A DNA stretch of 11,859 bases, taken from Spartobacteria bacterium. GTDB lineage: Bacteria; Verrucomicrobiota; Verrucomicrobiia; Chthoniobacterales; Chthoniobacteraceae. The notes under the pieces were generated by a model. It searched no databases. It worked only from the letters and a program-made list of their open reading frames with translations, and was not told the DNA's origin. Both the position numbers and the translations under genes were made by a program. The stretch covers positions 1-11,859 of the forward strand of contig JANXZI010000106.1 in the NCBI GenBank assembly GCA_025355595.1. The letters are read 5' to 3'. Shown one piece after another: positions 1 to 6,028 of this stretch (positions within the stretch are counted from its first letter, which is position 1; each line of letters begins with the position of its first letter).

Positions 1-242
1 TTTTCAAATTCAAACGTGATCACCGCGACGGACTTCGCGAACGCGCGCACCGCCGCCTCGTCCTCGTAGGCCGCGCTCGTCTCGAGATCGGCGACCTGCC
101 CCGTAGGCGTATCGCTGTCCGGCGAAAATGTGTGCATGCGGTAGCCCATGCGCCGCGCGGCGATCGCAAACATGCGACCGAGTTGCCCGCTGCCCATCAC
201 GCCCAGCGTGGCCCCGGGGAGAATCGTCCGTCCGTCATTCAT
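1..242 (-). CDS. purK: PurK, 5-(carboxyamino)imidazole ribonucleotide synthase, N-terminal part
   Basis: ATP-dependent carboxylation of AIR to N5-CAIR in de novo purine synthesis. Only the first 80 codons are present; the gene continues past the left edge. The start of the reading shows the family's N-terminal ATP-grasp preATP segment: ILPGATLGVMGSGQLGRMF, with the glycine-rich GVMGSGQLGRM loop at about residues 14-24, then the HTFSPDSDTPTGQVAD stretch and the acidic region leading to VITFEFE. The ATG at 242-240 overlaps the purE stop as ATGA, the usual sign of translational coupling, and this decides the start. PurK supplies the substrate of the PurE encoded just upstream. Identification is from family knowledge and is firm despite the truncation. 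Confidence 0.93.
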   Translation of the reverse strand, partial: MNDGRTILPGATLGVMGSGQLGRMFAIAARRMGYRMHTFSPDSDTPTGQVADLETSAAYEDEAAVRAFAKSVAVITFEFE

Positions 243-727
243 GGAAGCTTGTGGGCCTTCACTTCAGCGGTCTGTTTCCGGCGGAATGCGATCAACTTTT
301 TGCGCACGCGATCGTCGTGCAGCGCGATGATCCCCGTCGCGAGCAGGCCCGCATTTTTCGCCCCCGCCTCGCCGATTGCCAATGTGCCGACCGGCACTCC
401 TGCGGGCATCTGCGCGATGCTCAGCAGCGAATCGAGCCCCTTCAGCGCACGGCTTTGCACCGGCACGCCGAGCACGGGGAGATGCGTGAATGCCGCGACC
501 ATCCCCGGCAGATGCGCCGCGCCGCCCGCGCCCGCGATGATCACGTGGAGGCCACGCCCCGCCGCATCGGTCGCAAACTCCGCCATGAGCGCGGGCGTAC
601 GATGCGCGGAGACGATGCGCGCCTCGTGGGGAATGCCGAATCGCTCCAGCATTTCCACGGCGTGCCTCATCGTCTCCCAGTCGGACTTGCTGCCCATGAT
701 GACAGCGACAAGCGGGCCTGATTTCAT
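239..727 (-). CDS. purE: PurE, N5-carboxyaminoimidazole ribonucleotide mutase (class I)
   Basis: Converts N5-CAIR to CAIR in purine synthesis, in the cytoplasm. The 162-residue product has the usual length and the expected motifs: MGSKSDW near residues 11-17, SAHRTP at 40-45 with the conserved catalytic His42, the AGAGGAAHLPGM phosphate-binding loop at 65-76, and PVQS at 89-92. The reading frame is open for 95 more codons upstream, but homology starts at MKSGPLVAV and the extension overlaps divergent aroK, so I chose the ATG at 727. No Shine-Dalgarno sequence is visible. Its stop overlaps the purK start. Pairing with purK supports the class I (mutase) assignment rather than a direct AIR carboxylase. 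Confidence 0.96.
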   Translation of the reverse strand: MKSGPLVAVIMGSKSDWETMRHAVEMLERFGIPHEARIVSAHRTPALMAEFATDAAGRGLHVIIAGAGGAAHLPGMVAAFTHLPVLGVPVQSRALKGLDSLLSIAQMPAGVPVGTLAIGEAGAKNAGLLATGIIALHDDRVRKKLIAFRRKQTAEVKAHKLP

Positions 728-735
728 GCGGCGTG

Positions 736-763
736 AGTAAAGGCGGCGCGCGGGGTGTGTCGA
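736..763 (-). promoter_or_regulatory. Candidate promoter for purE-purK
   Basis: Reading on the minus strand, TCGACA (763-758), a 16-bp spacer and TTTACT (741-736) look like a sigma-70 type promoter. The putative -10 lies only 8 bp before the purE ATG, which would give an almost leaderless transcript. The same -10-to-start distance is seen at the small lipoprotein gene near 6020. Found by eye; weak on its own. Confidence 0.35.
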
Positions 764-794
764 GTGATGAGTGCGGCGCGGCGCGGAAAAAGCC

Positions 795-823
795 TCGTCA
801 CTTTCCGCCCGGCGCGGAATCTT
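795..823 (+). promoter_or_regulatory. Candidate promoter for aroK-queG
   Basis: TCGTCA (795-800), a 17-bp spacer and AATCTT (818-823) precede the chosen aroK ATG by 6 bp. The 102-bp gap to purE must carry both divergent promoters, and this is the best plus-strand match I see. The match to consensus is modest. Confidence 0.25.
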
Positions 824-829
824 CCCCGC

Positions 830-1396
830 ATGAGCGACGCCGCGCAAAACCCTGACCTGCCCGAGAACATCATTCTCATCGGCTTCATGGGCAGCGGGAA
901 ATCCACCGTGGGCCGGATGCTCGCGCGGCAGTTGCGATTTCGCTTCCTCGACACGGACAAGCTCGTCGAAGAGCGCGCGCGCTTGGCCATCCCGGAAATC
1001 TTCGCACAGCACGGCGAGGCGGATTTTCGCGAACGCGAGACCGCCGTGCTCGAATCACTCCGCGGCGTCCGCCAGCACATCCTCGCGACCGGCGGCGGCA
1101 TCGTGACGGTGCCGGACAACATCCCGCTCCTGCGTTCCCTCGGCCTCGTCGTTCTGCTGAAAGCCGACCCCGATGAAATCTTCCGGCGCGTGTCGCGGAA
1201 CGCCGAACGTCCGCTGCTGCAAGTCGAGGATCCGCGCAGGCGCGTGCTCGATCTCATGGCCACACGCCAGCCGTTCTACGACAGCGCCGCGCATTTCACC
1301 GTGGACAGCACCCGCCTGCGCCACGAGGACGTGACGGAAAAAATCCTGGACGAGGCGCATCGCTTTTTTCACTGGCCGGCGAGGATGCGGGCCTGA
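830..1396 (+). CDS. aroK: Shikimate kinase
   Basis: Phosphorylates shikimate with ATP in the chorismate pathway. The 188-residue product has the whole kinase fold in order: Walker A GFMGSGKST at residues 18-26, the DTD motif at 41-43 (shikimate-binding Asp43), FRERE at 66-70 with the substrate Arg, TGGGIV at 87-92, the LID segment NAERPLL at 124-130 and the late Arg in ATRQPFY. An earlier in-frame ATG at 755 would add 25 residues without homology and run further into the purE promoter region, so MSDAAQNP is preferred. queG follows after 6 bp, so the two are probably one transcript. The last residues are basic and nonconserved. Confidence 0.95.
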   Translation: MSDAAQNPDLPENIILIGFMGSGKSTVGRMLARQLRFRFLDTDKLVEERARLAIPEIFAQHGEADFRERETAVLESLRGVRQHILATGGGIVTVPDNIPLLRSLGLVVLLKADPDEIFRRVSRNAERPLLQVEDPRRRVLDLMATRQPFYDSAAHFTVDSTRLRHEDVTEKILDEAHRFFHWPARMRA

Positions 1397-1402
1397 GCGA
1401 AA

Positions 1403-2491
1403 ATGAACGCAGCGGAACTGAAGACCGCACTGCTCGCCGAGGCGCACGCGCTCGGCTTCGACGTCTGCCGCATCGCCGCCGCGGACAAGCCGCCGCACGC
1501 CGCGGAATTCCACGATTGGCTCGGCGAGGAAAAGCACGGCGACATGGCATGGCTCGAACGCAACGCCGACCGCCGCACCGATCCAAGTCTCGTCCTGCCC
1601 GGCGCGCGCAGCATCATCGTGCTCGGCATGAACTATTGGAACCGCGACCCCGCGCCGGATTCAGAATTCAAAATTCAAAATTCAAAATTTTCCGCCGGCC
1701 GCGTGGCCCGGTACGCGTGGGGCGACGATTACCACGAAATCATCGAGCCGAAGCTTTGGCAGCTCGATGCGTGGCTGCAAGAGCATGGCGGCGCGCAGCG
1801 GCAATACGTGGATACCGGCCCGATTCTCGAACGCGATTTTGCCGCACTCGCTGGCCTTGGCTGGCAGGGCAAGAGCACGATGCTCATCCATCCGAAGCTC
1901 GGCACATGGCTCTTCCTCGCGAGCATCCTCACCACGCTCGAACTTCCCGCCGACGAGCCGATGCGCGACCATTGCGGGAAATGCACGCGCTGCATCACCG
2001 CATGTCCGACCGGCGCGATCACCGCGCCGCACGAACTCGATGCGCGCCTGTGCATTTCCTACCTCACGATTGAAAACAAAGGCCCGATCCCCGAGGCGCT
2101 GCGTCCGCTCATCGGCGACCGCATCTACGGCTGCGACGACTGCCTCGACGCGTGCCCTTGGAACCGCTTCGCACAGCAGTCGCGCGAAACGCGTTTCGCC
2201 GCGCGCGATTTTGTCACGATGCCACTGCTCGATTTTCTCACGCTCGACGACGGCGCCTTCCGCACGCTGTTCCGAGGCTCACCGATCAAGCGCATCAAGC
2301 GCGCACGCTTCCTCCGCAACGTGTGCGTCGCGCTCGGCAACACAGGCACCGCCGACGCTCTTCCCGCACTGAAAACCGCCGCAGCCGATCCCGATCCGCT
2401 CATCGCAGAACACGCGCAATGGGCGATTCAGCAAATCACTTTGCGCAATGGCGAGGCTACATCTCCCGCGCCCACGACGGGCGCTGCGTGA
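1403..2491 (+). CDS. queG: Epoxyqueuosine reductase QueG
   Basis: Cobalamin-dependent reduction of epoxyqueuosine to queuosine in tRNA, the last step of queuosine synthesis. The 362-residue product has the QueG fold: the N-terminal domain, GRVARYAWGDDYH at 99-111, the YVDTGP motif at 135-140 with the probable catalytic Asp137, GLGWQGKSTMLIHPKLGTW, and two ferredoxin-like Cys clusters, CGKCTRCITACP (Cys191, 194, 197, 201) and CDDCLDACPW (Cys244, 247, 251), plus Cys217. A HEAT-like C-terminal segment follows (about 300-345). Residues 87-96 (SEFKIQNSKF) are encoded by a 7-bp tandem array and lengthen a loop where homologues are short and variable. The 3' end overlaps the convergent LarA-like gene by 35 bp. 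Start ATG lies 6 bp after aroK. Confidence 0.95.
   Translation: MNAAELKTALLAEAHALGFDVCRIAAADKPPHAAEFHDWLGEEKHGDMAWLERNADRRTDPSLVLPGARSIIVLGMNYWNRDPAPDSEFKIQNSKFSAGRVARYAWGDDYHEIIEPKLWQLDAWLQEHGGAQRQYVDTGPILERDFAALAGLGWQGKSTMLIHPKLGTWLFLASILTTLELPADEPMRDHCGKCTRCITACPTGAITAPHELDARLCISYLTIENKGPIPEALRPLIGDRIYGCDDCLDACPWNRFAQQSRETRFAARDFVTMPLLDFLTLDDGAFRTLFRGSPIKRIKRARFLRNVCVALGNTGTADALPALKTAAADPDPLIAEHAQWAIQQITLRNGEATSPAPTTGAA
1660..1687 (+). repeat. In-frame 7-bp tandem array inside queG
   Basis: Four consecutive 7-bp units, TTCAGAA followed by three copies of TTCAAAA, lie within the queG reading frame and encode residues 87-96. The surrounding gene is about 65% GC, so the A/T-rich block stands out. 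Because 7 and 3 share no factor, a TTCAAAA array cycles through the same seven sense codons in all three forward frames, while the reverse strand meets TGA. The array is inserted in the tolerated orientation. Confidence 0.9.
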
Positions 2492-3758
2492 GGTGGTAGA
2501 GCATCTCGCCGGCCTTGGGCACGAGCATCACGCCTTCGTCCTCGCGGTTTGCGTAGTCTCCCTTCCTGATGCTGCGCCAGTCGCGGTAGCCGACACCGAT
2601 GGCCGTGCACACTTCCTCCGAAATGCCTGTGGCGAAGGTCACGTTCACGCGGCATTTCTCGACGCCGTTCTCCATCTTTCCGATGCCGCGGACGTGCGTG
2701 CTGTGCGAGATCACGCCACGCGGGAATTTTGAAAAACGTGCGAGGTCCGCGGTGAAGTACTCGAGGCAGTGGTAGCCGATCTCGTGAATGTGGTGCCCGT
2801 GCGTGACGGACAGCTCGGTGATGTGCGGCGCGTAGATGATCAGCTCGCCGCCATCCGCGATCACGGGCTCGAGCTTGTACATGCACTTTCCGCCGACCCA
2901 CATGTCGTCGTACATCTTCGGCGCGCACGAGAGGATGGTGTGAAACGGGCGCTCCTTGTACGTGATGTGGACGCGCCGCGAGACTTCGCTCGCCGCGTCC
3001 CACGCGCTCACGGGGTCGCCGTGCGTGAGCGCCGCGAGGCCGCCGCCGCCCTGCGCGGGATCGCCGGGCGTCACGACCATGCAGAAGCACCGTTTCGGCA
3101 CCGTCACCAGCGTCGCGATGTAGTCCACGACCTTGCGCACGGGCGTCCACTTGTTGCCGATGATCAGCGGGTTCGTCACAAGCGCGCCGAGCCAGTGGAA
3201 ATAGTTCAGCGCCGTCGGCCCGCTCACGCCGGGGAAAAGATATTTGTTCCCGCCGCTGAAGCCGATGACCTCGTGCGGAAAAACGGGGCCGATGATGAAC
3301 AACAGATCGTAGTCGTAGATGCGCGCATTCACCTCGACGGGCACTTCCTCCGCGAGCATGCCGCCGGTGAGTTCGCGGCTTTTCTCGACGGTGATCGTGC
3401 CGATTTTCCGCAGCGCGGCAGGGTCGTCCCACGCGTGGTTGAGGAGCTGCACGCGCGCATATTTTCCGCGCCGCTCGTCGAGCGTGATGCCGAGCCGCTC
3501 GCAGATCGCCTCCTCGCTCATCGGCTGGTGCGTGCCGAGCGCGATCATCACATCGAGCGCCGCGGTCGCGCCGCCGATTTGCTCGAAGACGCCGGCAAAC
3601 ATCGCATCGAGCGGACACGTGCGCGTGCTGTCGGGGACGATGAGCAGCACTTTCTTCCCGCGGAATTCATCAGGCGGGCACGCCTTCGCGATGAAGGCGC
3701 GGATTTGTTCGGGCGTGAGATTCGTGCCTTCGGGCGCGATGTGGGAGAGGGCGGGCAT
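2457..3758 (-). CDS. LarA-family (DUF2088) nickel-pincer racemase/epimerase homologue
   Basis: A 433-residue member of the lactate racemase LarA family. Visible family positions are PDSTRTCP (Asp43), GTHQP (His77), FPHEVIGFSGGNKYLFPG (His162 and Lys172) and His188, exactly 16 residues after Lys172. This matches the spacing of the lysine that tethers the nickel-pincer cofactor and the nickel-ligand histidine in Lactobacillus plantarum LarA. The later Q-x-x-K pair appears as V-G-G-K (Lys291), so the Gln is lost and the substrate may not be lactate. No larB, larC or larE is in the window, so cofactor supply is unknown. It lies 52 bp after trpA on the same strand; that gap is mostly a 7-bp repeat array. 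The 3' end overlaps queG antisense. Family is sure; substrate is unknown. Confidence 0.85.
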   Translation of the reverse strand: MPALSHIAPEGTNLTPEQIRAFIAKACPPDEFRGKKVLLIVPDSTRTCPLDAMFAGVFEQIGGATAALDVMIALGTHQPMSEEAICERLGITLDERRGKYARVQLLNHAWDDPAALRKIGTITVEKSRELTGGMLAEEVPVEVNARIYDYDLLFIIGPVFPHEVIGFSGGNKYLFPGVSGPTALNYFHWLGALVTNPLIIGNKWTPVRKVVDYIATLVTVPKRCFCMVVTPGDPAQGGGGLAALTHGDPVSAWDAASEVSRRVHITYKERPFHTILSCAPKMYDDMWVGGKCMYKLEPVIADGGELIIYAPHITELSVTHGHHIHEIGYHCLEYFTADLARFSKFPRGVISHSTHVRGIGKMENGVEKCRVNVTFATGISEEVCTAIGVGYRDWRSIRKGDYANREDEGVMLVPKAGEMLYHLTQRPSWAREM

Positions 3759-3764
3759 GATGGT

Positions 3765-3799
3765 GAATGTCGAATGACGGATGACGAATGTCGAATTAG
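3765..3799. repeat. 7-bp tandem array in the trpA/larA-like gap
   Basis: Five successive 7-bp units read on the plus strand as GAATGTC, GAATGAC, GGATGAC, GAATGTC and GAATTAG. They take up 35 of the 52 bp between trpA and the LarA-like gene and end 6 bp before the LarA-like ATG, so they form its untranslated leader. No Shine-Dalgarno site is visible in the gap. Confidence 0.85.
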
Positions 3800-3810
3800 C
3801 GCGCTGAACT

Positions 3811-4620
3811 TTAGCGTCTCACGCGCGCGGCGTCGGCGAGGGGCTTCACGAAGGCGCACACTTTTTCCACGAACTGCGGATCGCTGCCGAATTCCGCCAT
3901 GCGCTTCACGATCGCGCTGCCGACCACGACGGCATCCGCGGCGGATGCGACGACGCGAACTTGCTCCGGCGTGCCGATTCCGAAGCCGACCGCGATGGGG
4001 AGCGGTGTCGTCTTTTTGATCGCCGCAACACTCTCCACGAGGCCCGACACGACATCGCTGCGCTCGCCCGTCACACCCTCACGTGAGACGTAGTAGATGA
4101 ACCCGCTGGCATCGCGCGTGAGCAGCGCGATGCGCTCCTGCGGAGTCGTGGGCGCGATGAGGCGGATGCGTTTCAGCGGGCCGTGCATGCGGAGTTCGGG
4201 CGAGGCTTCGTCTTCGTCGGGCGGCAGATCGAGGAAGAGCACTCCGTCCACGCCCGCGGTTTCGGCGTCGGAGAGGAAGGCGTCGAATCCGTGGCGGTAC
4301 ACGGGATTCATGTAGGTGTAGAAGACGATGGGAATCTGGCTCTCGGTGCGGATTGCGCGCACGCATTCGAGCACGCCTTTCAGCGTCGTGCCACTCGCGA
4401 GAGCGCGCGCACTGGCAAGCTGGTTCACCACGCCGTCGGCGAGCGGATCGCTGAAGGGCACGCCGATTTCGATGATGTCCACGCCTGCGCGCTCCAGTGC
4501 GGGGACGAGTGCGCGCGTCGCGGCGAGATTCGGATCTCCGGCGCAGATGTAGGCGATGAAGGCCGCGCGCCCCTCGGAGCGCAGGCGGGCGAAGGTGGAA
4601 TCAATGCGGTTCTCGGACAT
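3811..4620 (-). CDS. trpA: Tryptophan synthase alpha subunit
   Basis: Cleaves indole-3-glycerol phosphate to indole and glyceraldehyde 3-phosphate; indole is passed to TrpB. The 269-residue TIM barrel has the two catalytic acids in their usual places, Glu51 in DIIEIGVPFSDP and Asp62 in LADG. Also present are FYTYMNPVYRHG, the DLPPDEDE segment, loop 6 as YYVSREGVTGER (family: S-x-x-G-V-T-G), and the phosphate-binding GFGIGTPEQV and VVVGSAIV near the end. I chose MSENRIDS at 4620 over an ATG 15 bp upstream because homology begins there. No trpB or other trp gene is in the window, so the trp genes are at least partly dispersed, or trpB lies elsewhere. The LarA-like gene follows on the same strand. 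Confidence 0.96.
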   Translation of the reverse strand: MSENRIDSTFARLRSEGRAAFIAYICAGDPNLAATRALVPALERAGVDIIEIGVPFSDPLADGVVNQLASARALASGTTLKGVLECVRAIRTESQIPIVFYTYMNPVYRHGFDAFLSDAETAGVDGVLFLDLPPDEDEASPELRMHGPLKRIRLIAPTTPQERIALLTRDASGFIYYVSREGVTGERSDVVSGLVESVAAIKKTTPLPIAVGFGIGTPEQVRVVASAADAVVVGSAIVKRMAEFGSDPQFVEKVCAFVKPLADAARVRR

Positions 4621-4634
4621 GGAAAATGGGCGCA

Positions 4635-4663
4635 CAAGATGGCGGGGCGGACAGAGATTGACA
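4635..4663 (-). promoter_or_regulatory. Candidate promoter for trpA
   Basis: On the minus strand TGTCAA (4663-4658), a 17-bp spacer and ATCTTG (4640-4635) lie 14 bp before the trpA ATG. Match to consensus is moderate. No leader peptide rich in Trp codons and no attenuator-like hairpin with a T-run is apparent upstream. Confidence 0.25.
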
Positions 4664-4680
4664 GGAATTTTCGAGCGATG

Positions 4681-4754
4681 GGCGTGGACCGAGTAGGCGT
4701 GGGCGGGAGCCCACGTCGCGCTCTCCCGAGCGCGCCTACGGTCCGATCCACGCC
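4681..4754. repeat. Palindromic element able to form a three-way junction
   Basis: In the trpA-queE gap. The outer stem pairs 4681-4687 (GGCGTGG) with 4748-4754, 4688-4690 with 4740-4742, and 4693-4697 (GTAGG) with 4735-4739. Inside it lie two adjacent perfect hairpins: CGTGGG 4698-4703 with 4710-4715 (6-nt loop) and CGCGCTC 4717-4723 with 4728-4734 (TCCC loop). Only one base, T4716, is left unpaired between the two hairpins. This looks like a REP-type or small mobile palindrome, or a structured leader of queE; the sequence alone cannot decide. The rest of the 222-bp gap shows nothing else I recognise. Confidence 0.75.
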
Positions 4755-4842
4755 TCTGAGATCATTTCCGACCCACCACATTCGCACAGACTTTCCGTGT
4801 GGCTGTCCGCGCCGTTCACCGCTTCATTGCTGGACACACCGA

Positions 4843-5499
4843 ATGACGAACGCGCCGACGCTGAAGATCAACGAAATCTACGAGTCCATCCAGGGTGAGA
4901 GCACCTGGGCGGGCTGGCGCTGCGTCTTTGTGCGCACCACGGCGTGCGACCTGCGCTGCACGTACTGCGACACGGAGTACGCGTTTTACGAGGGGAAAAA
5001 GCGCACGCTCGACGACGTCATCGCGGAGGTGCTCGCGTTCGACTGCCCGCTCGTGGAGATCACCGGTGGCGAGCCGCTGCTGCAAAGGAACGTCCTGCCG
5101 CTGATGGCGGCACTTTGCGACGCGGGGAAGACCGTGCTCATCGAGACGAGCGGCGCGCACGACATCTCGAAGATCGATCCGCGCGTGCATCGCATCATGG
5201 ATCTGAAGACGCCGGGCAGCGGCGAGTGCGCGCGCAATCTGTGGAGCAACATCGCGCATCTCGAAAAACGCGATGAGGTGAAATTTGTCATCGGTTCGCG
5301 CGAGGACTACGAGTGGTCACGCGACCGCGTCCGCGAGCACGGCCTCGCGGAACGCTGCGGCTGCGTGCTTTTCTCGCCCATTTTCAGCCGCATCGAGCCG
5401 CGCCAGATCGTGGAGTGGATGGTCGCGGACAAGGTGCCGGCGCGCTTCCAGCTTCAGATGCACAAGTTCATCTGGGACCCGAAGCTGAAGGGCGTGTGA
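4843..5499 (+). CDS. queE: 7-carboxy-7-deazaguanine synthase QueE
   Basis: Radical SAM enzyme converting 6-carboxytetrahydropterin to 7-carboxy-7-deazaguanine in queuosine synthesis. The 218-residue product begins with KINEIYESIQGES, followed by the cluster motif C-x3-C-x2-C at Cys35, Cys39 and Cys42 (ACDLRCTYCDTEYAF). Then come the SAM-binding VEITGGEPLLQ at about 73-83, LIETSGAHD, MDLKTPGSGE, and the C-terminal FQLQMHKFIWDP typical of the family. The frame is open far upstream, but homology begins at the ATG at 4843. No clear Shine-Dalgarno site. queD, which makes its substrate, follows after 122 bp filled by an inverted 7-bp repeat element. Confidence 0.96.
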   Translation: MTNAPTLKINEIYESIQGESTWAGWRCVFVRTTACDLRCTYCDTEYAFYEGKKRTLDDVIAEVLAFDCPLVEITGGEPLLQRNVLPLMAALCDAGKTVLIETSGAHDISKIDPRVHRIMDLKTPGSGECARNLWSNIAHLEKRDEVKFVIGSREDYEWSRDRVREHGLAERCGCVLFSPIFSRIEPRQIVEWMVADKVPARFQLQMHKFIWDPKLKGV

Positions 5500-5514
5500 G
5501 TCTTCGCTTCGCAA

Positions 5515-5612
5515 TTTTGAATTCTGAATTGTGAATTATGAATGGAGGGCAGACGCTCGGCGCCCGTACTCCGCCGCGCTGAAATTCAGAATGCAAAACC
5601 CACAATTCAAAA
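5515..5612. repeat. 98-bp element of two inverted 7-bp arrays between queE and queD
   Basis: Left array, 5515-5542: four units of TTNTGAA type (for example TTTTGAA, TTCTGAA). Right array, 5585-5612: four units in the opposite orientation (TTCAGAA, TGCAAAA, CCCACAA, TTCAAAA). The 42-bp GC-rich spacer 5543-5584 contains CGGCG/CGCCG, able to form a small inner hairpin. The arrays can pair imperfectly across the spacer. The right end lies 9 bp before the queD ATG, so the element forms the queD leader. Confidence 0.85.
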
Positions 5613-5621
5613 TTTGAAAAA

Positions 5622-5984
5622 ATGAAGGTCCGACTGACAAAAGATTTCCTGTTTGAAGCCGCGCAGACGCTGCCGTGCGCACCTGAGGGGCACAAGTGCC
5701 GGCAGATGCACGGGCACAGTTTCAAACTGGAGGTTTCCGTCGAAGGCGAGAATGACCCGAAGACCGGCTGGTTTTACGATCATGCGGACATCTCGCGCGC
5801 GATGAAGCCGCTGCTCGCGGTGCTCGACCACGGCTACCTGAACGAAATTCCCGGCCTCGAAAATCCCACGATCGAAAACATGTGTGCGTGGTTTTGGCAG
5901 AAGCTCTCGCCGCAACTTCCCGGCCTCGCGGAGATCGTGGTGCACGAGACGCCGAGCGCGCGCTGCTCATACCGCGGGGAGTGA
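5622..5984 (+). CDS. queD: 6-carboxy-5,6,7,8-tetrahydropterin synthase QueD
   Basis: Converts dihydroneopterin triphosphate to 6-carboxytetrahydropterin, the step before QueE. The 120-residue protein resembles E. coli QueD along its whole length: PEGHKC with catalytic Cys26, MHGHS with zinc ligands His30 and His32, LDHGYLNEIPGLENPT with Asp69 and His70, and VHET with Glu109. The first zinc ligand, His in the FEAAH motif of E. coli, is Gln15 here (FEAAQ, codon CAG). The other active-site residues are kept, so either Gln serves as the third ligand or the protein is a lineage variant with altered activity. The start ATG directly follows the repeat element; no Shine-Dalgarno site is seen. Confidence 0.94.
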   Translation: MKVRLTKDFLFEAAQTLPCAPEGHKCRQMHGHSFKLEVSVEGENDPKTGWFYDHADISRAMKPLLAVLDHGYLNEIPGLENPTIENMCAWFWQKLSPQLPGLAEIVVHETPSARCSYRGE

Positions 5985-5992
5985 CGAAACGC

Positions 5993-6020
5993 TTGGCAAG
6001 CCGCGCCCGCCCGCTACTTT
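5993..6020 (+). promoter_or_regulatory. Candidate promoter for the small lipoprotein gene
   Basis: TTGGCA (5993-5998), a 16-bp C-rich spacer and TACTTT (6015-6020) lie in the 44-bp gap after queD. The -10 is 8 bp from the ATG, implying a near-leaderless message, as at purE. The -35 matches consensus at five of six positions. Confidence 0.45.
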
Positions 6021-6028
6021 CCCGCCCG

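Noticed and set aside
1..14. Repeat-looking TTCAAATTCAAA at the left edge
   Set aside because: It is purK coding sequence for Phe-Glu-Phe-Glu, has a 6-bp period and does not fit the 7-bp arrays.
2769..4019. 416-codon plus-strand open frame across the LarA-like gene and trpA
   Set aside because: It is antisense to two clear genes, its product is an Arg/His/Asp-rich string with no family, and such mirror frames are expected in GC-rich coding DNA.
4658..4663. Perfect TTGACA on the plus strand, possible -35 for queE
   Set aside because: No -10-like hexamer 16-18 bp downstream; the palindromic element begins there instead.
4755..4842. Possible preQ1 riboswitch ahead of queE
   Set aside because: No preQ1-like stem with A-rich tail and pseudoknot pairing to a ribosome binding site could be drawn.
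4183..4842. 660-bp N-terminal extension of the queE frame
   Set aside because: It runs antisense through trpA and the palindromic gap; QueE homology starts at 4843.
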